A stretch of 64,000 nucleotides of DNA from CAZNPL01 sp964574815 (GCA_964574815.1 CAZNPL010000019.1:1-64000), one strand, 5' to 3'. Positions 19,382 to 28,606 are shown, numbered from the stretch's first letter. Notes: generated by a model not told the origin, from the sequence alone. Numbers and translations: made by a program.

Positions 19382-20974
19382 ATGCGTGCTTCCGAGTGCC
19401 CGACCACGACAACCGACCTGGATTTCAGGCGACTTCAGACGCCTCCGGGTCACGGCGATGTGCTGGTCGAGCCGCCGGGCGCGGCGATCGCCGCTCTGGC
19501 GGAGTCGAATCACGCGTTGCTGAAGTCGTACTCGTTTTCGGTCATTGACACCGATGCGCAGGCGATGCGTGCGGAACTGCGGCGGACGTTGTGCGACGGA
19601 TGCGACAGCCCGGCGCTCCTGACGGGCCATCAGCCGGAATTCATCCACGCAGGCGTCTGGGCGAAGCACCTGGTGGCCTCGGCGATGGCTGCCCGCCTTG
19701 GCGGGCGGGCGATCAACTTCGTGGTGGACAACGACGCACCCAAGCAGGCGACGCTCCTCGTGCAGACAAAGTCGGAGGGTTGCATCGAGTCGCGCGGCGT
19801 GCGATTCGCGGGGCACCACCGTCAAGGAGCAGCTTACGAGGGGTTGGCCCCGTTGGGACGCGATCAAGTCCGGGAGCTGGCCGCGGAAGTTCGCGGGCTC
19901 ATGGGAGAGCAATACGAGGCCTCGTGCATGCCGCGGTTCCTGTCGGCGTTCGAGGAAGCCGCGGACGCAAAGGACTGCGTGGATCAGATGGTGGCCGCCA
20001 GGGCGGCCGTCGAAAGGGAGTTTTCGGTCGAGCTGATTGAGCGCCGGGTGAGCCGGGTGTGGCTCGGTCCGCTGCTGGCCGACATGATGATTCACGCCGA
20101 GAAGTTTGCGGCGTGTTACAACTCGGCACTGGAGGAATACCGCGCGGAGCACAACGTGCGCACCGCGAATCGGCCGATTCCCGATCTCCTCCATGACGAG
20201 GGTCGATGCGAACTCCCGGTCTGGACCTATCGGTTGGCCGAACCGCGGCGGCGACTGTTCGTCGAGCGCTCGGGTGATCGCGTCGTTCTTTGGGCCGGCA
20301 CCGAGCGAGTCGCCGAGGTCCCCATCTCGGAGCTGAGCCGGTGCGATCGCGTGGAAAGCGCCCTCGCGGAGGCAACGGACTTCGTATTCCGTCCTCGAGC
20401 GTTGAGCCTTACGCTGTGGGCGCGCGTCTTCGTCGGCGACCTGTTCATCCACGGAATCGGCGGGGCCAAGTACGACCGCATTACCGACCGGATCATTCGG
20501 CGTTACTATGGGGTCGATCCACCGGGGATGGCCTGCGTGTCCGCAACGTTGAAGATCAGGCCGGACGGCCCGCAATCGTCGGTCGATCCGGATCTGGTCC
20601 AGAAGGCCCGCAACCGGGTGCGCGACGTGCGGTTCAATCCGCAGCGGCACGTTCGTCGGACGCCCGAGACGGAGGACCTGATCGAGGAGCGGGAGCGGCT
20701 GGTGGCCGAGTCGCAGAGGTTGTGTGAGCGGGAGCCGAAGAACCGGCGGCGGCGGCGCGAGGTGTTCGAGGCCATTCGGAGCGTGAACAGGCGCCTGGTG
20801 GAGCGCGACGGGACGGTGCTGGAGGACGCCCGAGGGCAACTGCGTGACGCGGAGCAACGGGTGGCCGAGCGCGCCGAGGCCAACCGCCGTGACTACTTTT
20901 TTGCCATGATAGATCGTGAGAACCTTGGAAGGCTTCGGGACAAACTCGTTTCGCTGTCAACGGCGGAGTCGTGA
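19382..20974 (+). CDS. Conserved-looking protein of unknown function
   Basis: 530 residues, not recognised with confidence. Its codon use and length fit a real gene. Landmarks are ALLTGHQPEFIHAGVWAKHL near residue 85, NFVVDNDAPKQ near 115, FRPRALSLTLWARVFVGDLF near 340 and HGIGGAKYDRITDRIIRRYYG near 360. The C-terminal 120 residues are charged and helical, probably coiled coil. The GHQPEF and IGGAKYD segments faintly recall the GQQPG and GP-E regions of bacillithiol synthase BshC, but too weakly to transfer the function. No signal peptide is seen. It follows the glycosyltransferase by 153 bases on the same strand. Confidence 0.6.
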   Translation: MRASECPTTTTDLDFRRLQTPPGHGDVLVEPPGAAIAALAESNHALLKSYSFSVIDTDAQAMRAELRRTLCDGCDSPALLTGHQPEFIHAGVWAKHLVASAMAARLGGRAINFVVDNDAPKQATLLVQTKSEGCIESRGVRFAGHHRQGAAYEGLAPLGRDQVRELAAEVRGLMGEQYEASCMPRFLSAFEEAADAKDCVDQMVAARAAVEREFSVELIERRVSRVWLGPLLADMMIHAEKFAACYNSALEEYRAEHNVRTANRPIPDLLHDEGRCELPVWTYRLAEPRRRLFVERSGDRVVLWAGTERVAEVPISELSRCDRVESALAEATDFVFRPRALSLTLWARVFVGDLFIHGIGGAKYDRITDRIIRRYYGVDPPGMACVSATLKIRPDGPQSSVDPDLVQKARNRVRDVRFNPQRHVRRTPETEDLIEERERLVAESQRLCEREPKNRRRRREVFEAIRSVNRRLVERDGTVLEDARGQLRDAEQRVAERAEANRRDYFFAMIDRENLGRLRDKLVSLSTAES

Positions 20975-21012
20975 GGGAGCCTTGTTGAATTCGAGACAAT
21001 GAGGAGACATCA

Positions 21013-21414
21013 ATGACCCAGGAAGAAGGCAAATCGAAAATCTACGTGGACTCGGACTGGAAGCAGGAGGCCGCAGAGGAGAAGAAGCGGCTCGACGAGC
21101 AGTCCAAAGAGGCTCCCCAGTCACAACAATTGCCGCCTGCGAACATCTACGAGATCATCAACCTGCTGGTCATGCAGGCCACTGTGGGACTGGGCGGGAT
21201 GAAGACGCCGTCGGGCGGTGTGGTTCCGCCGGATTACGGCGTCGCAAAGTACTTCATCGATCTGCTGGAAGTGCTTGAAGAGAAGACAAAGGGAAACCTG
21301 GACGAGGAAGAGTCCAAGGCCCTGAACGCGGTGTTGTACGAGTTGCGGATGCGGTACGTCCAGATCGTATCCGGGTCGGGCGGGCAAGCCCCGCCGTCGG
21401 AATCGGGTAAGTAG
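21013..21414 (+). CDS. DUF1844 domain protein
   Basis: 133 residues with a charged N-terminus (about 1-40), then a DUF1844 core: IYEIINLLVMQATVGLGGMKTPSGG ... AKYFIDLLEVLEEKTKGNLDEEE ... LYELRMRYVQI. The LxxLEEKTKGNL motif is the family signature. A GAGGAG ribosome binding site precedes the ATG. The domain's function is unknown; it is widespread in Planctomycetes, Acidobacteria and Deltaproteobacteria. It is followed 44 bases later by the rhomboid protease gene, so the two may be co-transcribed. Confidence 0.85.
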   Translation: MTQEEGKSKIYVDSDWKQEAAEEKKRLDEQSKEAPQSQQLPPANIYEIINLLVMQATVGLGGMKTPSGGVVPPDYGVAKYFIDLLEVLEEKTKGNLDEEESKALNAVLYELRMRYVQIVSGSGGQAPPSESGK

Positions 21415-21458
21415 ATCGACCCGACTGCAATCGCAATTCTCAGGGGTCGTCCGGCGGC

Positions 21459-22661
21459 ATGATCCTCATTCCGATTCGAACCGAGATGGTGGCGCGGCGT
21501 ACGCCGCTGGCGAACTACGCGCTGGTCGCGGCCAACATTCTGCTCTTCATTGCCTTTAACGTGCTCGGCGGCAAGAAGGCGCTGGAGTTCCGCGACGCCC
21601 ACTTGGTACTTCAGTCGGAGTGGCCGGCGATCTATCAGTTTCTGACGTATCAGTTCCTTCACGGTGACGGCTGGCACCTCTTCGGGAATATGCTGTTCCT
21701 GTGGGTGTTCGGCAACAGCGTGAACGCCAAGTTGGGTGACCTGGGATACGCCCTTTTCTACCTGGCGGGCGGCGTGTTTGCGGCGCTGGTCTTCGCGGTT
21801 CTGAGCGAGGGGGGACTGCTGGGTGCGTCGGGTTCGATCGCGGCCGTGACGACGGCCTACCTGGTGCTGTTTCCACGCAGTCACGTCACGGTCGTGTTCA
21901 TTTTCTTCTTCATTACGTTCTTCGAAGTGCCGGCGATCCTTCTGATCGTGATCAAGGTCATCCTCTGGGACAATGTGCTGGCACCGAGTATCTACGGAGC
22001 AGGGAACGTTGCGGTCGAGGCGCACCTGGGCGGATACTTCTTCGGGTTCACGGTGGGGATGGGCATGCTGCTGTTACGCATTATCGCTCGGGATCAGTTC
22101 GACATGCTCGCGCTGCTCGATCGGTGGAACCGCCGGCGGGCTTACCGCGCAACCTTGGCGCATCCGGAAGCGCGGCAGCGGGCGGAATTCGGAACGGTGG
22201 CGCAGGCGAGGCCACAGCGGCAACAGGATCAGCGCGAACTGGAGAAGCGGCTGGACCGCATCACGGACCTTCGCTCCCGCATCGCCGAACTGCTTGACGG
22301 CGGGAAGGTGGCCGAGGCGGCCGGCGTCTACGAAGAGCTGCGACAGATCGATCCGTCGCAGTGCCTGCCGGCGAACTATCAGCTTCTGATAGCTCGCCAC
22401 TTCTACGAGACGGGGCGACATCCTCAGGCGGCTGATGCTTTTGAGCGGTACCTGGCCAATTACCGTGAAGGTGTGGAGACTGATGAGATTCGCCTGCTGC
22501 TGGGCATCATTTACGCCCGCGACCTGAAGCAGTATCAAGCTGCGGAGAAGCATCTGTCGAGATGCAGCGAGAAGTTGAAGTCCGGCTCACGGCGCGAGCA
22601 GTGCATGGAGTGGCTCGATCTCGCTCGACGGGCCACGGGGAGACCGGCGACCGATGCCTGA
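21459..22661 (+). CDS. Rhomboid intramembrane serine protease with C-terminal TPR region
   Basis: 400 residues. Six to seven hydrophobic helices occupy residues 18-215. The family motifs are present: HGDGWHLFGNMLFLW in the second helix region, GASGS with catalytic Ser124, and EAHLGGYFFGF with catalytic His189. The last 150 residues are soluble and contain two to three TPR-like units (AEAAGVYEELRQIDPS; HPQAADAFERYLAN). Rhomboids cut single-pass membrane proteins within the bilayer. The stop overlaps the start of the aminotransferase gene by eight bases, indicating one operon. Confidence 0.9.
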   Translation: MILIPIRTEMVARRTPLANYALVAANILLFIAFNVLGGKKALEFRDAHLVLQSEWPAIYQFLTYQFLHGDGWHLFGNMLFLWVFGNSVNAKLGDLGYALFYLAGGVFAALVFAVLSEGGLLGASGSIAAVTTAYLVLFPRSHVTVVFIFFFITFFEVPAILLIVIKVILWDNVLAPSIYGAGNVAVEAHLGGYFFGFTVGMGMLLLRIIARDQFDMLALLDRWNRRRAYRATLAHPEARQRAEFGTVAQARPQRQQDQRELEKRLDRITDLRSRIAELLDGGKVAEAAGVYEELRQIDPSQCLPANYQLLIARHFYETGRHPQAADAFERYLANYREGVETDEIRLLLGIIYARDLKQYQAAEKHLSRCSEKLKSGSRREQCMEWLDLARRATGRPATDA

Positions 22662-23517
22662 GCTGGCCTATGTGAACGGGTGGTTCGGACTGCTGGCGGA
22701 CGGGAAGGTCTCGATCGAGGACCGTGGCTTTCAATTCGCCGACGGCGTTTACGAGGTCGTAGTGGCCTTCAGCCAGCAGATCTTTCGACTCGAGGCACAC
22801 CTGAGGCGGCTGAGGCGAAGCCTGGAGTTGATCGACATGCCGCTCGACTTGGAGCGGCTGGGATTAGTGGCTGCGATTCACGAAGGGATCGAGCGGGCCG
22901 GCTATCGCGAGACGCTGGTTTACTTGCAGATCACTCGGGGCTTGCAGCCTCGGGCTCATGACTATCGGGAACCGGTCGAGCCGACGATCGTTATGACGTT
23001 CAAGCCCCGCATTCCGGTCGATCCGGAGCTGCGGTCTCGCGGGTACAAGGTGGTCACGATCGAAGACTTCCGATGGTCGCGCTGCGAGATCAAATCCGTG
23101 GCGCTGCTGGCAAACGTGATGGCCAAAAACCGAGCGTTGCGGGACGGCTACGACGATGCCGTCTTCCTGGGACCGGGGCAGGAGGTTCGGGAGGCCACGG
23201 CGGCCAATCTGTTTGCCGTCAAAGAAGGGCGGCTGATCACGCCCGCAACCGAGGAGTCGATTCTCCACGGGGTGACTCGCGGGTACATCCTCGAATGCGC
23301 CGATCGCGCCGGGATCGCTCACGAAGAGCGCCCCCTCATGCGCGACGAGCTTGTGTCTGCGGACGAGGCGTTCCTGTCGAGCACGACGCTGGATATCATG
23401 CCCATCGCCCAGGTGAACGGGCGGCCGATCGGCGTAGGGACGCTGGGGCCGTTGATGCGCAGGCTTTACAGCGAATACCTGAACGGGCTGCCTCGCCCGG
23501 AGCGGGCGGGCGAGTGA
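22654..23517 (+). CDS. dat: Class IV aminotransferase, D-amino acid aminotransferase type
   Basis: 287 residues, the usual length for class IV PLP enzymes. VNGWFGLLADGKVSIEDRGFQFADGVYEVV is split over the N-terminal landmarks, and CEIKSVALLANVMAK gives the PLP Schiff-base lysine Lys147. EATAANLFAVKEG and TRGYILECADRAGI follow as in the D-alanine aminotransferase group. It would interconvert D-alanine and D-glutamate through 2-oxo acids, supplying peptidoglycan precursors; branched-chain aminotransferase activity cannot be ruled out by motif alone. It overlaps the rhomboid gene by eight bases. Confidence 0.85.
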   Translation: MPELAYVNGWFGLLADGKVSIEDRGFQFADGVYEVVVAFSQQIFRLEAHLRRLRRSLELIDMPLDLERLGLVAAIHEGIERAGYRETLVYLQITRGLQPRAHDYREPVEPTIVMTFKPRIPVDPELRSRGYKVVTIEDFRWSRCEIKSVALLANVMAKNRALRDGYDDAVFLGPGQEVREATAANLFAVKEGRLITPATEESILHGVTRGYILECADRAGIAHEERPLMRDELVSADEAFLSSTTLDIMPIAQVNGRPIGVGTLGPLMRRLYSEYLNGLPRPERAGE

Positions 23518-23533
23518 GGTTAATGGAACTGCG

Positions 23534-24535
23534 TTGATCGTACCCCTAAGCGCCTATCAGCGAATCCCGCCCGCGTATATCGCGTGCTGTCTGGTTGTTC
23601 TTGCCGGGTGCGGGCCGACCTGGCATTTCAAGTACGACACTGCGGTCCGCCAGGCGCGCCGTCAGGAACGTGACATGCTGGTCTTTTACAAGGACCCGCT
23701 CGACGTGAGGTCGCGGTTCCTGCGTGACGCCCTGGAGAGCCCACAGGTGGAACGGCAGACGGAGGACATGGTTCACTGTCTGCTTGTGCCGTCTTACCCA
23801 CCGAATCGCAGCTTCGTCGCGCAATACGATGTCCTGGAGGCCCCGGCGTTGATTGTGATTCATCCGGATGGCACATACCACCGCCTGAAAGGCGCGCACA
23901 ACGCCGAGGAGGTCGCCACGTTCCTGGCCTCATCCGAGCCGCCCGGGCGCCGGCCCGAGGTCAACCCGCGAATCCCGCAGGGCAATACACTGGATTACTT
24001 CAACGTATACGAGCGGGCGGTGGAGCACGCCCGGCGGCAGAACCGGAGACTCTTCATCATCCATAAGTGGTGGCTCGACCCTGCTTCGACGGAACTGATC
24101 CGACGTGTGTCAAAACCTGACGTGACCCGGTACCTGGCGGACGCCGTCGTCTGCATCCTCGACTGGGATTACGTTCCCAACCGGGGTCACCTGCGAGCGT
24201 ACGGAGTTACCTCGTTTCCGGCGATCGTTATGCAGGAGCGCGACGGCCGTTATCGGGCGTTGTCGGGAGTGCCCACGGTGGAGGAACTCATACGCTTCAT
24301 AGTCTCCAGCCGGGGGGAGGAGTCGGCGGCGGCATCGGAGGAGGCGGCCACGAGTCGAGTGGCCGATCCCGCTGCCGGCAGGTCGGCACTGGACGAAAGG
24401 CGCGGAGAGTGTGCCATCAGGGGACGCGGCGGCAGGGACAAAATGGGGCCTTTTCTGCTAGAATGTATCGAAACCGGAGCAACCGCCGAATTTGTCGGCG
24501 AATTCCGGTCTTTGTGGTTTTGGAGAAACTCCTGA
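23534..24535 (+). CDS. Lipoprotein with two thioredoxin-like domains lacking CXXC
   Basis: 333 residues from a TTG at 23534; no upstream or nearby ATG would keep the signal sequence YIACCLVVLAGC, whose VLAGC is a good lipobox. Two repeated domains follow (about 30-130 and 150-255). Each has a beta-strand equivalent to MLVFYKDP or RLFIIHKWW, and a cis-proline-like motif, VLEAPALIVIHPDG or VTSFPAIVMQERDG, as in thioredoxin folds. Neither has the redox CXXC, so they are probably binding rather than oxidoreductase domains. The last 70 residues are low-complexity. It ends one base before the ribBA start. Confidence 0.65.
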   Translation: MIVPLSAYQRIPPAYIACCLVVLAGCGPTWHFKYDTAVRQARRQERDMLVFYKDPLDVRSRFLRDALESPQVERQTEDMVHCLLVPSYPPNRSFVAQYDVLEAPALIVIHPDGTYHRLKGAHNAEEVATFLASSEPPGRRPEVNPRIPQGNTLDYFNVYERAVEHARRQNRRLFIIHKWWLDPASTELIRRVSKPDVTRYLADAVVCILDWDYVPNRGHLRAYGVTSFPAIVMQERDGRYRALSGVPTVEELIRFIVSSRGEESAAASEEAATSRVADPAAGRSALDERRGECAIRGRGGRDKMGPFLLECIETGATAEFVGEFRSLWFWRNS

Positions 24536-24536
24536 G

Positions 24537-25784
24537 ATGTCATCGTCACCGTTCAAACCGATTGAGCACGCGTTCCAGGACCTGCGTGCCGGGAAAATGA
24601 TCATCTTGGTGGACGACGAGGATCGCGAGAACGAGGGCGACCTGGTCCTGGCGGCGCAATTCGTGACGCCCGAGGCGATCAACTTCATGCTCAAACAGGG
24701 GCGCGGTGTACTCTGCCTGCCGCTGACGCGGAAGCGATGCGAAGAGCTGAACCTCTCAAAGCAGACGGCCGAGAACACGACTCGATTCGGAACGGCTTTT
24801 ACAGTCACCATTGACGCCCATGCCCGGTTCGGGGTCACCACCGGGGTCTCCGCGCGCGATCGGGCCAAGACGATCGAAGTGGCCGTGGCGGACGATGCGC
24901 GGCCGAACGACCTGGCCCGGCCGGGGCACATCAATCCCCTGATGGCGGTCGAGGGCGGCGTTCTGGTGCGGGCGGGACAGACAGAAGGGTCAGTCGACCT
25001 GTGCCGGCTGGCCGGTTTGAAGCCTGCGGCGGTGCTCATCGAGATTATGAATGAGGACGGGACGATGGCGCGTGTCCCGGAGTTAACGAAGTTTGCCGAG
25101 CGTCACGGCCTGAATATGTACACGGTGGCGTCAATCATCGAGCATCGGATGAAGCGCGAGCCGTTCATGCGGCGCGGCGAGACGATCCACCTGCCGACGC
25201 GTTACGGCGAATTCAAGTTGACCGAATACCACTCGCCGGTCGACCCCGAGCCGCATCTGGCGATCTACTGCGGCGAGCTGGGACGATGGGATGCAGACGG
25301 GAAACCGATCCCGGTGGACCGTCCGGTCCTGGTGCGCGTTGAATCGGAGTGCCTGACGGGGCACGTTCTGGCCTCGACGCGCTGCGACTGTGAAGCCCAG
25401 ATGCACAAGGCGATGAGGTGGGTGCAGCGGGAGGGAGAGGGTGCGGTCATTTACCTTCGCCAAGAGGGAAGAGGCATCGGGCTGCACAACAAGCTTCGGG
25501 CTTACAAGCTTCAGGATCAGGGATTGGACACAGTGGAGGCCAACGTGCGGCTGGGCTTTCCGGTTGATCGGCGCGACTACGGCATCGGGGCCCAAATCTG
25601 CCGCGATTTGGGCATGAGCAAGATCCGCGTCTTGACAAACAATCCGAAGAAGACGAAGCGATTGAACGTCTACGGGCTGGAGATCGTGGAGCAGTTGCCG
25701 ATCGAGATCCCGCCGACGCCGGAGAACATTCGGTACCTCCGCACGAAAAAGGAAAAGATGGGTCACATCCTGGAGCAGCTTTGA
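24537..25784 (+). CDS. ribBA: Bifunctional DHBP synthase / GTP cyclohydrolase II
   Basis: 415 residues from the ATG at 24537. Residues 1-210 are RibB: MIILVDDEDRENEGDLVLAA supplies the acidic metal site, and TPEAINFMLKQGRGVLCLPL follows. It makes 3,4-dihydroxy-2-butanone 4-phosphate from ribulose 5-phosphate. Residues 215-415 are RibA: CLTGHVLASTRCDCEAQM carries the three zinc cysteines, then YLRQEGRGIGLHNKL and RRDYGIGAQI. It opens GTP to start riboflavin synthesis. An in-frame start at 24492 exists, but the ATG lies directly after the upstream stop and has GGAG nearby. No FMN riboswitch is seen ahead of it. Confidence 0.95.
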   Translation: MSSSPFKPIEHAFQDLRAGKMIILVDDEDRENEGDLVLAAQFVTPEAINFMLKQGRGVLCLPLTRKRCEELNLSKQTAENTTRFGTAFTVTIDAHARFGVTTGVSARDRAKTIEVAVADDARPNDLARPGHINPLMAVEGGVLVRAGQTEGSVDLCRLAGLKPAAVLIEIMNEDGTMARVPELTKFAERHGLNMYTVASIIEHRMKREPFMRRGETIHLPTRYGEFKLTEYHSPVDPEPHLAIYCGELGRWDADGKPIPVDRPVLVRVESECLTGHVLASTRCDCEAQMHKAMRWVQREGEGAVIYLRQEGRGIGLHNKLRAYKLQDQGLDTVEANVRLGFPVDRRDYGIGAQICRDLGMSKIRVLTNNPKKTKRLNVYGLEIVEQLPIEIPPTPENIRYLRTKKEKMGHILEQL

Positions 25785-25807
25785 CGCGGTGGCGCGCCCG
25801 CGTCAAA
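25780..25807. terminator. Hairpin terminator between convergent genes
   Basis: TTTGACGCGG, an eight-base loop, and CCGCGTCAAA form a perfect 10-bp stem that covers the ribBA stop codon. It lies between two convergent genes (ribBA and the ABC exporter). The runs of T at both ends are short, so a bidirectional terminator is plausible but not certain. Confidence 0.55.
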
Positions 25808-25831
25808 ACGTGTATCGCCTGTCTGCGTGCT

Positions 25832-27997
25832 CTACGCCGTAAGCTGCGTTTCGCAAATCGTTCGATACAAGGGACAACGTTCGAGCAGCTCCTCGTGGCT
25901 TCCGCTGTCGATGATGTGGCCGGCGTCGAGCACGACGATCCGGTCGGCGAACGTGATCGTGCTCAGTCGGTGGGCAATGATGATGGTCGTCCGATCCCTC
26001 GCGAATTCCTTGATCGCAGCCTGTATCTTCTGTTCTGATTCCGTGTCGATCTGGCTGGTGGCCTCGTCGAAGATGAGGACGGGGGCGTTGCGAAAGATTG
26101 CACGAGCGATGGCCAGCCGCTGTCTCTGCCCCCCGGAAAGCGTCTTGCCCATGTCGCCGGGCACAAAGTCGTAGCCCCTCGGCTGGGAGAGAATGAAGTC
26201 GTCGGCGTATGCCCGCCTGGCGGCCTCGACCACCGATTCCCGCGTTCCGTTTCGGCTCCCGTAGGCGATGTTGTCGGCCACTGAGATCGGGAAAATCACC
26301 GTCTCCTGCGTGACGAGTCCGATCTGCTTGCGGAGACTTCGCAAGGTGGCGTCGCGAATGTCGATCCCGTCAAACAGAACGGTTCCCTCCTGTGGATCAT
26401 AAAAGCGGGTGATCAGATTGATGACGGTTGTCTTGCCGGCACCGTTCGGTCCGACCAGGGCAACGGTCTCGCCCCGGCGCACGGCGAGATTGACGTCGCA
26501 AAGAGCGGGGATCTCCTTGGTGGGGTAGGTGAACGTCACGTCTCTCAGTTCGATTTGCCGCTCGAGCGGCTTGAGCTCGATGGTCCCAGGGTGAATCTCG
26601 GCCTCGTCAGTAGCTTCGAGAGTCTCCTTGAGACGCTCGGCGGCGGCCGAGCAACGCGAGATGCGCGTGTAGACGTCGGCAACCTTGCGCAGGGGATCGA
26701 AGAGCATCGCCAGGGCAAACACCAGCGTCCCGAACCGGGCGAGCTCGAGCTCGCCCGAGAGAACCTGGCTGCCCAGCCACACGGTTACGCCCGAAGCCAC
26801 CACAATGCCGAGGACCTCGAGAGCGGGCGTCAGCGACGCCTCGAGCTTAACGATCTTGAGTTGCTGGCTGAACATCCGGCGGTCGACGCGCATCAGGCGA
26901 AGTCGCTCGGCGTTCTCGGTGGTGTAGGCTTTGACGACCGGTATGGCCGCCAGCGTACCGGACAGCGTGTCGATCATCATCCCGTAGCCTCGCAGGAGCT
27001 TGCGGCTGGCCTTCTTGATGCTCGTTCCCACTTTCCAGAAAGCGAACAGGGCGCCGGGCGCAATCAACAGCATGGTCAGCGTGATCCGCCAATCCAGGAT
27101 CATGGCGCACGTCAGAATGAACGCGGCTTTGAGCGGCTCACGGATGCTCTTTCCGAACAGCGAAATGAGCCCGCGCTGCACATCCTGGACGTCCTGGACG
27201 AATCGGGTGACGGTGTCTCCGACTTCCCGCGTAAAGTAGTTCATCGGAAGCCTGAGCACCTTGGCATAGAGCTTGCGGCGCACGTCCATCATCGCCCTCA
27301 GCACGGCGCGGCCAATGAAATACTCGGCCAGGAAGCGGGCCACGTTGGCGATCACGACGATCACGATCACGGCAGCCAGAACGAAGATCAGTGCCCGCTG
27401 TCGGGTGGCGGGAGTGTCTTCCCGTGGAACGAAAGAGGCGAGCCAATGGCCAGTACGCCAGACGAGTGACGTATCCGACAACGTCGCTGTGTAGGATTGC
27501 GGTTCACCGCCTTGCAACCCGGGCTTGGCGGCGGCGAAGGTGACTTCCGTGCCCGGCAGAGCCGATGCCAGCATTTCGAGCCATTCATCAGTGCTCTGAA
27601 ACTCGTCGCCGAGGGGGCGGAGCCGATCGCCCGGCCTCACTCCTTGCCGGTAAAGCGCGTGACGCTCGGAGATCTCGCTGACAATGACGCCCGGGAACGT
27701 CTCCTCGCCCACATCCGTTTTGCGACGTTCGAGGTGTAAGTCGAGTCGTTGGCCGGCGCCGGTGCGATCAACCCAGCCGTGCAGCCCCTCTTCCTCCAGG
27801 AGCACCTTCAGAACGGGAAGGACGCCAAGAATGCTGACCGAGTGGAGGGCCGCGTACGCGAGCGAGGCGACCAGCCCGATGATCAGAAATCTGCGATGCG
27901 GCAGCACGGTCCGGATCATCCGGAGCAGCGCCGGTGAAATTAGACCGGTCTGTTCGGCCCGCTTGCTGTCGTCGGCGTCAATGATCTGGGGAATCAT
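25832..27997 (-). CDS. ABC exporter (MsbA-like half-transporter) with PDZ-like loop domain
   Basis: 721 residues. The first transmembrane helix lies at 37-62 and the second starts at about 201. Between them, in the first extracytoplasmic loop, sits a 75-residue PDZ-like segment (about 101-175): PGVIVSEISERHALYRQGVR then PGDRLRPLGDEFQST and GTEVTFAAAKPG. Typical exporters have a short loop here. The remaining helices and a complete nucleotide-binding domain follow: GPNGAGKTT (about 512-520), LVTQETVIFP, LSGGQRQR and VLIFDEATSQIDTESE. It should work as a homodimer exporting lipid or another hydrophobic substrate. The small lipoprotein gene 105 bases upstream is on the same strand. Confidence 0.88.
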   Translation of the reverse strand: MIPQIIDADDSKRAEQTGLISPALLRMIRTVLPHRRFLIIGLVASLAYAALHSVSILGVLPVLKVLLEEEGLHGWVDRTGAGQRLDLHLERRKTDVGEETFPGVIVSEISERHALYRQGVRPGDRLRPLGDEFQSTDEWLEMLASALPGTEVTFAAAKPGLQGGEPQSYTATLSDTSLVWRTGHWLASFVPREDTPATRQRALIFVLAAVIVIVVIANVARFLAEYFIGRAVLRAMMDVRRKLYAKVLRLPMNYFTREVGDTVTRFVQDVQDVQRGLISLFGKSIREPLKAAFILTCAMILDWRITLTMLLIAPGALFAFWKVGTSIKKASRKLLRGYGMMIDTLSGTLAAIPVVKAYTTENAERLRLMRVDRRMFSQQLKIVKLEASLTPALEVLGIVVASGVTVWLGSQVLSGELELARFGTLVFALAMLFDPLRKVADVYTRISRCSAAAERLKETLEATDEAEIHPGTIELKPLERQIELRDVTFTYPTKEIPALCDVNLAVRRGETVALVGPNGAGKTTVINLITRFYDPQEGTVLFDGIDIRDATLRSLRKQIGLVTQETVIFPISVADNIAYGSRNGTRESVVEAARRAYADDFILSQPRGYDFVPGDMGKTLSGGQRQRLAIARAIFRNAPVLIFDEATSQIDTESEQKIQAAIKEFARDRTTIIIAHRLSTITFADRIVVLDAGHIIDSGSHEELLERCPLYRTICETQLTA

Positions 27998-28102
27998 GCG
28001 TAGTCAACAAGACACCATGGAGTGGGTCGCTGTGTGTGTCCGGCGACCGGTATCAGTGGGCACAACGGGCTGGGCACATCGTCGGCGACGCCCAGCCCGC
28101 CA

Positions 28103-28606
28103 TCACTGTTCGCCGTCCTCCGCTCGCTCACCACGAACGCTTTCGACAAGGCTCTTGGGTGCTCGAGCCAGTCGCCACGCTTCGCTCTCCCTGACCACCA
28201 GAAAGAGCACGTCGCGATGGGCTTCCCGCGCGCCCGGGCCGAACTCGATCGCGGCGTCGACATAGAATAGCAGCCGCCCGTCTTCCGCGTGCCGCATCGG
28301 CTGCACTTCTCGCACCTCAATACTGCGAACAGGCTGCCAATGCCGATGGAATTTGCGGGACTCCATGGGCGGCTCGGCCGCGCTCCAGGAGGCGCGAAAA
28401 CGGTCATAATCGCCCTCGAGGCACGCCTTCAAGGCTTCGCGGATCGCCTGATTGACGTCCGGATCCTCGGCGGCCGTGGATTCCGGAAACACCAGTCGTT
28501 CCGCCGGCGGCGGCGCCTTCTCCGCCGGGAGTGAGTCCTCGGGTTCGTGCGTGCAGGCCGCCGGAGAGAGCAGCAACGCGAACGTGGGGACGGTCATCAG
28601 TCTCAT
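28103..28606 (-). CDS. Small lipoprotein of unknown function
   Basis: 167 residues from the ATG at 28606 (another at 28597). MTVPTFALLLSPAAC is a signal peptide with lipobox PAAC. The mature part has an acidic proline-rich linker, then a compact domain (EDPDVNQAIREALKACLEGDYDRFRASW ... LLFYVDAAIEFGPG ... REAHRDVLFLVVRESEAWRLARAP) that resembles small NTF2/DUF4878-like folds in layout. That fold is a guess. It probably shares a transcript with the ABC exporter downstream. The open frame extends to 28714 but without protein-like sequence. Confidence 0.65.
   Translation of the reverse strand: MRLMTVPTFALLLSPAACTHEPEDSLPAEKAPPPAERLVFPESTAAEDPDVNQAIREALKACLEGDYDRFRASWSAAEPPMESRKFHRHWQPVRSIEVREVQPMRHAEDGRLLFYVDAAIEFGPGAREAHRDVLFLVVRESEAWRLARAPKSLVESVRGERAEDGEQ

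Noticed and set aside
18485..20857. Minus-strand open frame of 790 codons opposite the glycosyltransferase and the 530-residue protein
   Set aside because: It spans two plus-strand genes and the gap between them, and has no domain; the plus strand carries GT2 motifs.
24420..24536. Possible FMN riboswitch ahead of ribBA
   Set aside because: The region is coding sequence of the upstream lipoprotein, and no RFN-element consensus is visible.
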